A stretch of 41,577 nt of DNA, taken from positions 1-41,577 of the forward strand of contig JAPLGL010000089.1 of assembly GCA_026390155.1 (NCBI GenBank), read 5' to 3'. Position 1 is the first letter of the stretch. Each line of letters opens with the position of its first letter. Below the pieces are notes generated by a model. It ran no database searches and was not told where the DNA came from. It saw only the letters and a program-made list of their open reading frames with translations. The DNA is from Caldisericota bacterium. Its GTDB lineage: Bacteria; Caldisericota; Caldisericia; Cryosericales; Cryosericaceae. This document shows, piece by piece, positions 24,843-32,927 of the stretch. Position numbers and translations under genes: made by a program.

Positions 24843-25724
24843 CTACACAAGGCTCATGCCGTACTCAGGGTCCTTGCCTTGAAGTCTTGAGGATGATGCC
24901 CTCAAAGATCTCTTGAGAAGTACGCCACTGATATGTACCCTGTACTCCTTGCTTGCACGGACATCTGAAATTGGTGAAATTGATTTCATGGCAAGAGGAA
25001 CCGCCTGCTCAAGAACACTTTCGGTCAGAACCCGGTCTTTCAAGAACTCCTCGGCCTCATAGGCCCTCACAGGCTTTGGAGCAACTGCACCGAACGCTAT
25101 TCTGACAGCTCCCTCATCATTCACGAAAGTACCGACGCCTACCTGGGCAAGGTCTTCTCCGTCATAACGACCCATTTTGATATAGTTCGAGCCGAAGGAA
25201 CCCGAGGGAAGGGGCAATCTGATTCCCGTGACAATGTCTCCTGGAACAAGGACGGTTCTTCTTGGCCCTAGGAAGAAGTCTGCTATGGGCACTTCTCTGG
25301 CTCCTGCCCTATTCTGCACCACAACCAGAGCCTGAAGCACAAGGAGCGCAGGAGCAGAATCAGCCGATGGAACAGCAGAGCAGATATTGCCCACGAGCGT
25401 CGCCCTGTTCCTTACGCCATTTGATGCGACAGTGCGGGACGCCTCCCACAGAACTGGAAAGTGATCGCGCACCGCAGATGACTCAATGAGCTCACTAAAG
25501 GTAACGCTCGCACCTATTTCGAGGTGACTGTCAGCAAGCTCAAGCCTCCTGAATTCCGGCACGCCCTTTAGGTCAACAAGATAGTCGGGCGCCACCAAGT
25601 TGTTGTCAATATTCACCACAAGATCCGTTCCGCCCATCAGAATCTGTGCGAGATTGCCACATTTCTCGTACAACTCAAGAGCTTCAACCAGCGTTGACGG
25701 CTTGAAGTAGTCGAATGTCTTCAT
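24843..25724 (-). CDS. xdhB: Xanthine-dehydrogenase-type hydroxylase, FAD subunit
   Basis: The protein has 293 residues. It starts FDYFKPSTLVEALELYE, followed by the FAD-pyrophosphate loop QILMGGTDLVVNI and the second motif NGVRNRATLVGNICSAVPSAD (typical R-N-x-A-T-x-x-G-N). A C-terminal CO-dehydrogenase flavoprotein domain follows. It passes electrons to NAD+ or another acceptor. It is the first gene of the trio and starts ten bases after the cyclase-family gene, so it is in the same transcript as the ureide genes. Confidence 0.9.
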   Translation of the reverse strand: MKTFDYFKPSTLVEALELYEKCGNLAQILMGGTDLVVNIDNNLVAPDYLVDLKGVPEFRRLELADSHLEIGASVTFSELIESSAVRDHFPVLWEASRTVASNGVRNRATLVGNICSAVPSADSAPALLVLQALVVVQNRAGAREVPIADFFLGPRRTVLVPGDIVTGIRLPLPSGSFGSNYIKMGRYDGEDLAQVGVGTFVNDEGAVRIAFGAVAPKPVRAYEAEEFLKDRVLTESVLEQAVPLAMKSISPISDVRASKEYRVHISGVLLKRSLRASSSRLQGKDPEYGMSLV

Positions 25725-25733
25725 GGAGCCCCC

Positions 25734-26549
25734 TTACGGAGCCCACGCAACAATTCTCGACCAGGCAGACTCCATCTCGATACCTTTCACGTTGAACGCT
25801 CCCATGTACACTCTCTGGTTGTTCAGTTTGTCGATATCTCCACCCAGGTTTTCAGCATGAACAAGCCCTTTGGGGAAGAGTTTGAGGTGCATAATCTGGT
25901 AGAATTCTTCCGTTGGGAACATCTCATCCCAGCTCTTGCCGTATGTTGCCTGGAGCTTCTTGTCAGCTTCAATGAAAAGGTTCGGATGCCAGTTTCTGAG
26001 AATGGTGTTCATGGGGTGGTCTGCACTGCCGCAATCCACGCCAATCCACTTGAACTTCATATCAAGCGCCCATTGCGCAAATGCCGGGCTTGGTCCCGGA
26101 TGTTTCACCATATATCGTACTTCATCGCAGTCCTTCTCGTACCAGGCATATCTGTGATAGCCTGTATTGATGATGAGAATGTCCCCAGGATGAATTTCAG
26201 CTTTCTTCATGAGCATTTCTGGAGTGTAGAGGTCGTAGTCCCCGACCTCATCCGAAATGTCAACGATAACGCCAGGGCCAACCCACTCTTCGAGAGGCAC
26301 TTTCCCGATAGGTCTTCCAGCGCTGTAGAAATGGATCTCGCCATCCATGTGAGTGCCCACGTGGTTGCTTGAAGTGATAATCTGACCATTTGCTCCCTGT
26401 CCTCTGTCTGCTCCCGCGATTCTCTTGAAATACTGGAGCCCAAGTGGCATGTAGCTCGGCCACGGTGGCGTATGGATGCTCAAAGGCTGAGTGAGGTCGT
26501 ACATCTTCACTTCCCCGGTCATGAACTTGATGAATTCTTCTGCGTTCAT
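25734..26549 (-). CDS. Cyclase-family metal-dependent amide hydrolase
   Basis: The protein has 271 residues. The metal-binding signature reads SNHVGTHMDGEIHF at residues 61-74, giving H63, H67, D69 and H73; the usual DAPxHF is DGEIHF here. YDLTQPLSIHTPPWP and the later GDILIINTGYHRY and GVDCGSADHP are also family features. Relatives include bacterial kynurenine formamidase (KynB), isatin hydrolase and other ring- or amide-opening enzymes. Between a ring hydroxylase and FdrA-type genes, opening of a cyclic imide or ureide is the natural role, which is inference. Good GGGGAGG upstream. Confidence 0.82.
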   Translation of the reverse strand: MNAEEFIKFMTGEVKMYDLTQPLSIHTPPWPSYMPLGLQYFKRIAGADRGQGANGQIITSSNHVGTHMDGEIHFYSAGRPIGKVPLEEWVGPGVIVDISDEVGDYDLYTPEMLMKKAEIHPGDILIINTGYHRYAWYEKDCDEVRYMVKHPGPSPAFAQWALDMKFKWIGVDCGSADHPMNTILRNWHPNLFIEADKKLQATYGKSWDEMFPTEEFYQIMHLKLFPKGLVHAENLGGDIDKLNNQRVYMGAFNVKGIEMESAWSRIVAWAP

Positions 26550-26563
26550 GGAAACCTCCCCTT

Positions 26564-27808
26564 CTAGGCGTACTTTTTTGAAAGTGCTATGATAGCCTTC
26601 TTGAAGACCGCCATTGGTGCATCGACAAGTCCCGCTCCAACCTGGCCAACACCGGGATTCTTATGAGCTATGCCCGTATCTATGAATGGCAGAAGCCCTT
26701 TCTCAACGACAAGCCGCACGTCAATTCCAGTAGGAGTGCCTCTGAAATTCAGGTAAGGCACCTGATAAGCAGTGTTTTCTCCAATAGTAATCTCGTACAT
26801 CGACAGTGTTTTGTTCAGTGCGTCTCTTGGCGTTCCTCCCGTAAACTGGACTATTGCAGGAGCGGCTCCGATGGCAAAACCCCCAAGGCCTGCTGTTTCC
26901 ATGATAGAACTGTCACCAATGTCCGGGTTGGCGTCCTCTTTGGTGAAGCCCGCAAAATAGAGGGCGTTGGGTGGAACTTCTGCGGGAGCTGTAAACCATT
27001 CATCCCCAAGCCCCGAAACCTGAATCCCGAAGTCAGTGCCATTTCTCGCCATACAAACAACCATTGTGCTTCCCTCGATATCCCTTGCAGGATCAAGGCT
27101 TGCTTTTGCAGTAGCCATCGAGAGATTGAGGAACGTATGGTCATTGCCATCGATGAACCTGAGTACCTTCTCAATGACAAGCGGGTCGCTCGTCGTTCGT
27201 ACCATAGCAGGGGCAATGGCCCTGTAGAACAGAGACGTTGCACCTCTGTTTCTGTTGTGCAGCTCGTCTCCCATGTGGAGTGCTTGGGCAATGATGCTCT
27301 TCATGTCCATTCCGCCAAGAAAACGTATGGCTCTATCGAGTGTCGGATAGAGAACCTCTTCCATCCATTTCAATCGCTCGATGACATCAGGAGAGTACGC
27401 GCCCATTCGCAGAACCTTGCCAAGCCCTTCGTTCATCGTCGCATAGGACTTGTTCCCAAACGCTGCGTTCTCTATGATGTAGACAGGCATGGATGGGGAC
27501 ACAATGCCTGCCATCGGCCCGACAGCCTGATGGTGGTGGCAGGGAGAGAATTCGATCTGGCCGGATGCGGCAAGGGCCTCTGCTTCTTCCTTCGTGTGTG
27601 CCATGCCTTCATAGATGAGAGCCGCAATAACCCCACCTTTCATTGGGCCGCACATTCTGTCCCATGTGACTGGCGGCCCTGAATGCAGGATCATGTTCGT
27701 CTTCATTCCAGGCACGATATCAATGGCCTTGCCCATTCCAACCAGCTCTGGTGTCGCCGAAACAAGTCTTCTAAGTGCTTCTATGTTTGCTTTGGCTATG
27801 TCAACCAT
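26564..27808 (-). CDS. allG: AllG/YlbE-type DUF1116 protein
   Basis: The protein has 414 residues. Characteristic DUF1116 stretches are MILHSGPPVTWDRMCGPMKGGVIAAL and FSPCHHHQAVGPMAGIVSPSMP, followed by LHMGDELHNRNRGATSLFYR and GLGGFAIGAAPAIVQFTGG. In Escherichia coli the homologue YlbE (AllG) together with FdrA (AllF) and YlbF (AllH) makes oxamate carbamoyltransferase, which converts oxalurate and phosphate to oxamate and carbamoyl phosphate. The same three genes are adjacent here, so a related carbamoyl transfer is likely. AAAGGAGAG precedes the start. It follows the 57-residue FdrA-domain gene. Confidence 0.85.
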   Translation of the reverse strand: MVDIAKANIEALRRLVSATPELVGMGKAIDIVPGMKTNMILHSGPPVTWDRMCGPMKGGVIAALIYEGMAHTKEEAEALAASGQIEFSPCHHHQAVGPMAGIVSPSMPVYIIENAAFGNKSYATMNEGLGKVLRMGAYSPDVIERLKWMEEVLYPTLDRAIRFLGGMDMKSIIAQALHMGDELHNRNRGATSLFYRAIAPAMVRTTSDPLVIEKVLRFIDGNDHTFLNLSMATAKASLDPARDIEGSTMVVCMARNGTDFGIQVSGLGDEWFTAPAEVPPNALYFAGFTKEDANPDIGDSSIMETAGLGGFAIGAAPAIVQFTGGTPRDALNKTLSMYEITIGENTAYQVPYLNFRGTPTGIDVRLVVEKGLLPFIDTGIAHKNPGVGQVGAGLVDAPMAVFKKAIIALSKKYA

Positions 27809-27839
27809 GTATCTCTCCTTTTGACTCTCTTGATGTGCA

Positions 27840-28013
27840 TTACTTGCCGATCAGTTTTCTGAGTGCTTCCATTGCCTCCTCATCCCCACCTGCCGGCGGT
27901 CTCCAATCAACCTGGACAACCTTGAACCCTTCCTGCTCCAGGCTTTCCTTGAAAGAAGTCAGCCCCACATTGATCACCTTCAGCTCTGAGGTAAATAGAT
28001 CGAGTGTTTTCAT
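27840..28013 (-). CDS. Small FdrA-domain protein (57 residues)
   Basis: This gene is too short for the ORF track. It reads MKTLDLFTSELKVINVGLTS, then a short helix and VVQVDWRPPAGGDEE, ending LRKLIGK. I recognise it as the small 'FdrA domain' protein that accompanies or is fused to FdrA-type proteins. The ATG overlaps the fdrA stop as TAATG, so the two are translationally coupled. It lies 31 bases before allG. It probably completes the carbamoyltransferase complex; its precise role is unknown. Confidence 0.8.
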   Translation of the reverse strand: MKTLDLFTSELKVINVGLTSFKESLEQEGFKVVQVDWRPPAGGDEEAMEALRKLIGK

Positions 28014-29569
28014 TAGTTGCCTCTTGGACTCTGAAGGATATATCCTGCCAGCCTTGATGCTGAAGCGTTTCTTTCAAGCACAATTGCACCTGCATCCTTG
28101 TACATCTTGACGATCTTGTGCTTATCCTGAGGATCCCTGCCAGTGCCTGTTACAGTGACAATGATAAGAGCATTCCCCGCGTTTCTGGCCTCGGAAATAA
28201 CCGGGGTAAGTTCCTCGCCCGGGTTGGGGTTGGTACCGTGCCCAATAACCACGTCAAGGTAGATTACTGCAACGCTCTTGTCGCGAGCCTCTTCCAGAAT
28301 TCTCTTGTTTCTCAGGGAAAAATCAATCTGGGGGTGAGGGCGTCCTACCGTAAACTCATCCTCGCCGAGGTCAACCACTGTATGCCCAACGCTTCTCCAT
28401 GAATCTGCAAGTCTCAGCTTCGGGTCAAGCGGTGCGTTGGAGTTGATAACACCAATCATGTCCTTAAGGATCACCTGTGTCTCATATGCAAGAGTGCCGC
28501 CCTGGAAGAGTCCCCTCACGTATCTTTGCTCTGGTTGAAGCTGTCCTGCAAGGCCTTTGGCAAGCTCCTTGAGCTCGTTTTCGCTCTCCTCTATCTCCTT
28601 GTTGAACTGTTCCATGGATATGCCTTTCGACAAACTCACGGAGAGCAAGGCAGCCTCCTCGAGGTTTGATGCAGGAATTGCACCAATACTCTTAACAAGT
28701 GCCGGGTCTGCTCCAAGGAACACTGCAACAACAGGCTTCCTGTTTGTCTTCAGCACTTCGCCGATGCGCTCAAGCACTTCTGGGTGAGGTGGTTTGGAAA
28801 TGAGCGTTATGACCCTCGTTTGAGGGTCTGCAATGAGAGCCTCCACTCCCGTCAGGAATGAAAGGCCCCCAAATTCCTTCTTCATGTCAATCCCGCCCGT
28901 GCCAATGCCTTGAGAGATGCCACAGCCTTCGTTTGAGATAATTGATGAGACTTCCTGAAGTCCAGTGCCTGCGGCAGAAACAATCCCGATGTCGCCACGA
29001 TTGACAACATTCGCGAAGCCAAGTGGTGCCCCGTTGATAATGGCTGTGCCGCAGTCAGGGCCCATCACTAGAAGTCCCCTCTCCCGTCCCAGCTTCTTGA
29101 CCTCGAGCGTTTTGTCTCTTGGGACGTTGTCCGAGAAGATCATCACGTGCAAATCATGCTGAAGAGCCTTCATGGCCTCTTCTGCCGCATACTTACCCGC
29201 AACAGAGATGATCACCATATTCGCTCCTGGCAGTACATTGATGGCACTTTCGATGCTCTTGGGCATGTATTCAGAGGAATCTGATGTTTTCTGTCTGCTC
29301 TTCTCCAACAATTCCTCGGTCTTCTTGAGCCCGGAGACAGCTGCGGCTTCATCCTTTGCTTTTACGGCAATGATCAGGTCGTTATCAGAGGCATCCCTGA
29401 ATTCATCGAGAAGCATTTCAGACATCTCGAGAATGGACTTGTTCTGAGCGGTACCCATCACAATTGTGGCATCGATGACCCCATCAATCTTGGAAGCATC
29501 ACGGGCGACCAGCATGAGGGTTACGGAATCAAAGTACTCGCCCTTCCTGATTACTCCTTTAGCAACCAT
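28013..29569 (-). CDS. fdrA: FdrA/AllF, acyl-CoA-synthetase-like subunit
   Basis: The protein has 518 residues. The first 110 residues are the FdrA-specific domain (MVAKGVIRKGEYFDSVTLML). A succinyl-CoA-synthetase-like Rossmann domain follows, with RGLLVMGPDCGTAIINGAPLGFAN and GIVSAAGTGLQEVSSII. The C-terminal ligase-like domain includes RYVRGLFQGGTLAYE and VVIGHGTNPNPGEEL. FdrA (AllF) is part of the oxamate carbamoyltransferase of E. coli with AllG and AllH. It overlaps the upstream allH by 19 bases and the downstream small gene by one. No carbamate kinase follows, unlike in E. coli. Confidence 0.9.
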   Translation of the reverse strand: MVAKGVIRKGEYFDSVTLMLVARDASKIDGVIDATIVMGTAQNKSILEMSEMLLDEFRDASDNDLIIAVKAKDEAAAVSGLKKTEELLEKSRQKTSDSSEYMPKSIESAINVLPGANMVIISVAGKYAAEEAMKALQHDLHVMIFSDNVPRDKTLEVKKLGRERGLLVMGPDCGTAIINGAPLGFANVVNRGDIGIVSAAGTGLQEVSSIISNEGCGISQGIGTGGIDMKKEFGGLSFLTGVEALIADPQTRVITLISKPPHPEVLERIGEVLKTNRKPVVAVFLGADPALVKSIGAIPASNLEEAALLSVSLSKGISMEQFNKEIEESENELKELAKGLAGQLQPEQRYVRGLFQGGTLAYETQVILKDMIGVINSNAPLDPKLRLADSWRSVGHTVVDLGEDEFTVGRPHPQIDFSLRNKRILEEARDKSVAVIYLDVVIGHGTNPNPGEELTPVISEARNAGNALIIVTVTGTGRDPQDKHKIVKMYKDAGAIVLERNASASRLAGYILQSPRGN

Positions 29570-30393
29570 GGTAAGCCTCCCTTGTAGAACTGTTTCATGG
29601 AGATAGTGAATCCTGTGGACACGTCTGCTCCAGAAGTCTCCCCGATGTCGAGAAACCTGGAGGCAGCATCATGAATCCTGGTCCTGTTGTGCGCAAGAGC
29701 GTCGAGCAGATCCTTGAACTTCTCGTAGACTCTTCCCAGCGAAGCGTACAGCAGGAAGCTGTTTGAGATTTCATTGGAAGTCCTCGCCCTGTTGTATATG
29801 TCATGCCTCAGACCTTCGGTTGGAAGTTGCTTCATCAATCCGTACGCATAGATGGCAATCAGAGTCCCGCTGATGAGGTCATCACCCTGGGGAGTCAGTC
29901 CAAAACCAGCGCCCTTCAGGAGATCGACCTCTTCAATAGAGCCGTTCAAGAATCCTGCATAGGAACGGCGCAGGTGGTCTCTCACACCTATTTCGAAGGG
30001 CGTACTGAAGAAGCCTGCTCTCCTTTCGTCAAGCATGAACGCACAGCTCAACGGTGAGGCTTCACGTATGACGATCTGTTCCAGGAAGTGAAGGTTTGTC
30101 AGAAACTCGCTTGAATCGTGTTCGTCCAGAACAGGCCTTGAATCAAAGACTCCGGCATTACTGAAGTCAATGACAGTGAGATGACAAGCACATTCTTCAC
30201 GACCGGTCAAGAAAGTCAAGTCAGCACTGTCCACGACAATATTGTTCGGTCCTGAACCTATGGCAGGCGTGACAATGGAAACAAGTCTTCCATCAACTAT
30301 GCAGTTGATGACATGTCTGAAGGCAGTATGAACTACGCCCCGCTTTGCATTCAGGTCAATGTCATCGCCAACCGAAACTGCCACTATGTTCAC
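29551..30393 (-). CDS. allH: AllH/YlbF-type DUF2877 protein
   Basis: About 280 residues from the GTG at 30393. The DUF2877 core is clear: GVVHTAFRHVINCIVDGRLVSIV, IGSGPNNIVVD and GAGFGLTPQGDDLISGTL. It is the third subunit of the AllFGH carbamoyltransferase. The track's start at 30459 would put a perfect 11-bp hairpin inside the first codons and add residues without homology, so I prefer the GTG before NIVAVSVGDD. GGAGG lies 14 bases upstream, rather far, so the exact start is uncertain. It overlaps fdrA by 19 bases. Confidence 0.8.
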   Translation of the reverse strand: MNIVAVSVGDDIDLNAKRGVVHTAFRHVINCIVDGRLVSIVTPAIGSGPNNIVVDSADLTFLTGREECACHLTVIDFSNAGVFDSRPVLDEHDSSEFLTNLHFLEQIVIREASPLSCAFMLDERRAGFFSTPFEIGVRDHLRRSYAGFLNGSIEEVDLLKGAGFGLTPQGDDLISGTLIAIYAYGLMKQLPTEGLRHDIYNRARTSNEISNSFLLYASLGRVYEKFKDLLDALAHNRTRIHDAASRFLDIGETSGADVSTGFTISMKQFYKGGLPWLLKE

Positions 30394-30421
30394 GCTGTTC
30401 CCGGCTTCCTCCAGAAGCGAA

Positions 30422-30451
30422 GGCACCCCCAGACAAAACGCTGGGGGTGCC
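30422..30451 (-). promoter_or_regulatory. Strong hairpin in the leader just before allH
   Basis: GGCACCCCCAG and CTGGGGGTGCC form a perfect 11-bp stem around an 8-base loop. It lies 14 bases after the stop of a small ORF and about 30 bases before the allH start. It has no T-run on either side, so it may be an mRNA processing or attenuation element rather than a simple terminator. Confidence 0.6.
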
Positions 30452-30465
30452 CAACTCACTTATGA

Positions 30466-30603
30466 CTAGACTTCCACTGTCTTTGGAACCCGAGAGGTTC
30501 CTGCCGTCTTCAAGGCGTCCAAGGGAACGGCGCTCGTCAATAACGCTCCAACCATAGCCACGAGACATCTCTGTGCTATCTTGTTCCAGTATTCTTCCGG
30601 CAT
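30466..30603 (-). CDS. Possible 45-residue small protein between GntR and allH
   Basis: The ORF track shows only a longer version from 30765. The natural start is the ATG at 30603, preceded by GAGGGAG at close spacing. The peptide begins MPEEYWNKIAQRCLVAMVGA and has one short hydrophobic helix (LVAMVGALLTSAVPL), ending with a Lys/Arg-containing tail. I do not recognise the family. It lies 37 bases after the GntR stop and 14 before the strong hairpin, so it is in the same transcript. A genuine small membrane protein is plausible but unproven. Confidence 0.45.
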   Translation of the reverse strand: MPEEYWNKIAQRCLVAMVGALLTSAVPLDALKTAGTSRVPKTVEV

Positions 30604-30640
30604 AGAGCTCCCTCTGTGGAGAACCATCCGTACCCGATCC

Positions 30641-31309
30641 TTAAGTAATGCAGTGCGCATGGACCAGCGCCTCCTTGATGGCAGTATCCACTCTCTCTTT
30701 GCCCCATTCGATGTTACGCTGGATGCTGCTGGCAGCTGCTTCACGGTCCCGCCTGCCGATGGCATCCAGAATTGCCAGATGATCCAGACAGGTTGTTTTG
30801 AGACGTTCGGGATCGGTTATGTCGGAAAGCCGGACAAAGTGGATTTGCTGATCGATATCCTTCAACATGCGCTGCATGACCCGATTTTGCGCAGCCTCTG
30901 CGAGAATCTCGTGAAAACGCTCGTCCTCAAGCACTGCCTGTTCAGCCATGCTGGGAAGTGCGTCATACAGCTGCTGCCAACGTTGTGCCAGGTTGCAGCG
31001 AACAGACTCATCCATCCCGTTCGTGCAGACGATGTCGATCACTGCCAGCTCCAGCACCAACCGGGTATCATACAATTCGTTGATCTCCCTGCTATCGACG
31101 TGGCGCACCGCATATCCCTTGTGTTCCATCTTGTCGATCAGGGAAGCCTCGACGAGCATATTCAGGGCTTCACGCACAGGGCTTCGACTCACCTTGAATT
31201 CGTCACTTATCTCCTGTTCGGTGAGGCGCTGTCCGGGTGGATACACCCAAGTGCTGATGCGGTGGAAAAGGGTCCTGTAAATCTCGCCGCTCATGTTGCG
31301 CCTAGTCAT
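30641..31309 (-). CDS. GntR-family (FadR/FCD) transcriptional regulator
   Basis: The protein has 222 residues. The winged helix is at residues 5-70: IYRTLFHRISTWVYPPGQRLTEQEISDEF and VSRSPVREALNMLVEASLI. The C-terminal FCD ligand domain has LYDTRLVLELAVIDI, with metal-ligand candidates DERFHEIL and CLDHLAIL. The start at 31309 has AAGGAT upstream; the track's 31330 start is a GTG adjoining the DUF35 stop. A palindrome of GntR type lies in the promoter of this operon, so autoregulation is likely. The effector may be an organic acid from the pathway, by inference. Confidence 0.88.
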   Translation of the reverse strand: MTRRNMSGEIYRTLFHRISTWVYPPGQRLTEQEISDEFKVSRSPVREALNMLVEASLIDKMEHKGYAVRHVDSREINELYDTRLVLELAVIDIVCTNGMDESVRCNLAQRWQQLYDALPSMAEQAVLEDERFHEILAEAAQNRVMQRMLKDIDQQIHFVRLSDITDPERLKTTCLDHLAILDAIGRRDREAAASSIQRNIEWGKERVDTAIKEALVHAHCIT

Positions 31310-31330
31310 GGCCAAATCCTTCGTCAACAC

Positions 31331-31714
31331 CTATTCTTTGAATACGAACACATTCACCGGCTTGCCAGGCCGTTCGTCCGACTCCTTGACCGTGGCATTC
31401 AGTTTCATGCCAGTCTTCGGTTCTTCTACTTCCAGCTGTCCAGATGCCCTCAGTCCGTTTTCGAACTGGACAATCCCGAACAACAGGTACTTCTCGGTGT
31501 ATCCTTCCGGCAAATTCCACACCCGAGTCCAGGTTAGGAGTACGCAGGATCCCTCCAAGTTAAAGGTCTCCCATCCCTTCCCGGTAAGCGGATCTCGTCG
31601 TGCGGAGCACTTTCCACAAACCATGGGGGCTGGATAATACACGGTACCACAGGTGAGGCATTTGTAAGCCTTGATTGTTGGTGCCGTGGCTCCGTACATA
31701 CTGAAATCTATCAT
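31331..31714 (-). CDS. DUF35 (zinc-ribbon/OB-fold) acyl-CoA-associated protein
   Basis: The protein has 127 residues. An N-terminal helix precedes a rubredoxin-like zinc ribbon, CLTCGTVYYPAPMVCGKC (two CxxC pairs), and then an OB fold (LEGSCVLLTWTRVWNLP, LLFGIVQFENGLRASGQLEV). DUF35 proteins form complexes with thiolase-fold partners, for example thiolase/HMG-CoA synthase in archaea and Ltp2 aldolase in steroid degradation, and bind the CoA chain. It starts ten bases after the thiolase-like gene. The start at 31714 with GGGGTGAG is preferred to 31738. Confidence 0.88.
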   Translation of the reverse strand: MIDFSMYGATAPTIKAYKCLTCGTVYYPAPMVCGKCSARRDPLTGKGWETFNLEGSCVLLTWTRVWNLPEGYTEKYLLFGIVQFENGLRASGQLEVEEPKTGMKLNATVKESDERPGKPVNVFVFKE

Positions 31715-31724
31715 GTTCTCACCC

Positions 31725-32924
31725 CTAGTCCTTCGCACAGATAAGCGCGACCACGTTGTTACCGAATCCTCCGAAATTGACGGACATGCCGTATCTAGGA
31801 TTCCTCACCTGGCGCCCTTCCTCTGCCTCTCCACGAAGCTGCCTGACGAGTTCCACTGCCTGGGATATACCGGTCGCGCCTACGGGATGACCTTTGGATT
31901 TGAGGCCCCCGGAAGTGTTGATCGGAAGTCGCCCATCAATTTCGGTTTCCCCCTTGCGAACAGCCAGGAAACTCGTTCCCCGCTCAAAGAATCCGACTTC
32001 CTCACTGATGGCCAATTCCAGGATGGTGAAGGCATCATGGAGTTCCGCAAAGGAGATATCCTCTGGTCCCACGCCTGCCATCTTGTAGGCCTTTCCCGCG
32101 GCCAACCTGACCGCATCGAGGCGCAGCGGATCCTTGCGGTTATGCACGCAATGGGTGTCCGTCGCACTGGCAACTCCCGCGATACGGACAGGTTTCTTCT
32201 TGAACTCCTTCACCTTCGGAGAATCCATGTTCACCAGGAGCAGTGCCGCCGCCCCGTCGGAGACTGGACAGGTGGAATACATGCGCAGGGGTTCTGCAAT
32301 GTAGTTGTTCACCACAGCCGCCTCGGGTCCATCGGCGATAGCCTCGATGGTACAGGGAGCTTGGATGTGCGCGTACTTGTTCTTGGCACCATTCTTGTGG
32401 TTCTTCACCGCCACGAGGGCGAGATCCCGCTCTGTCAGGCCATACTTTTCCATGTATAGCCGTGTGAACATGCCTCCAAATGCAGGCAGGGTCAACCCCA
32501 TGTTGTATTCCGCTTCGGTCTCGAGCATCGTAGCCACCACGTCGGTGGCATTCCAGCCGCTCACCTTGCGCATGATTTCTCCACCTACCACCAGGACGAT
32601 ATCGGCCATGCCAGAAGCAACAGCCATATAGCCGATCTTGATGGCGCTGGCCCCCGATGCCGGTCCGTTCTCGACCAGTTCAGCGGGCACTGGCTCCATG
32701 TCCATGCGACTAACCAGGGAAGAGGCCACAGCTGATTGATGGCAGAACATTCCGGAGGCCATGTTGCCGACTATGACCTGATCGATTTCTCGCCTTCGCT
32801 CAAGGAATCCAGCATCCTCGAGGGCGTTGGTAGCCGCATAAGCCATGACGTCCGCCAAATCGTACTCGGACGAGTTGCCAAACCGCGTATGCCCGATCCC
32901 GACAATGCCTACCTTGATAGCCAT
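31725..32924 (-). CDS. Thiolase-fold protein lacking the nucleophilic cysteine
   Basis: The protein has 399 residues, the length of SCP2/acetyl-CoA-acetyltransferase-like thiolases. It begins VGIVGIGHTRFG, and the C-terminal half has CPVSDGAAALLL, FAELHDAFTI and LKSKGHPVGATGISQ, so the active-site His loops are kept. The catalytic Cys, normally in E-A-A-C-A-S-G, is missing: the sequence reads LVENGPASGASA, with Pro88 at that position. The paired DUF35 gene is directly downstream. Some DUF35-paired thiolase-fold enzymes work as retro-aldolases, which need no nucleophilic Cys. A retro-aldol or non-catalytic role is therefore more likely than thiolysis, by inference. Confidence 0.82.
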   Translation of the reverse strand: MAIKVGIVGIGHTRFGNSSEYDLADVMAYAATNALEDAGFLERRREIDQVIVGNMASGMFCHQSAVASSLVSRMDMEPVPAELVENGPASGASAIKIGYMAVASGMADIVLVVGGEIMRKVSGWNATDVVATMLETEAEYNMGLTLPAFGGMFTRLYMEKYGLTERDLALVAVKNHKNGAKNKYAHIQAPCTIEAIADGPEAAVVNNYIAEPLRMYSTCPVSDGAAALLLVNMDSPKVKEFKKKPVRIAGVASATDTHCVHNRKDPLRLDAVRLAAGKAYKMAGVGPEDISFAELHDAFTILELAISEEVGFFERGTSFLAVRKGETEIDGRLPINTSGGLKSKGHPVGATGISQAVELVRQLRGEAEEGRQVRNPRYGMSVNFGGFGNNVVALICAKD

Positions 32925-32927
32925 GTA

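Noticed and set aside
26663-27682. 339-residue plus-strand ORF over allG
   Set aside because: Antisense shadow; no family features and no ribosome site.
30581-31537. 318-residue plus-strand ORF over GntR and DUF35 genes
   Set aside because: It crosses two well-supported minus-strand genes and has no motif.
31671-32459. 262-residue plus-strand ORF over the thiolase-like gene
   Set aside because: Antisense shadow of a gene with retained thiolase loops.
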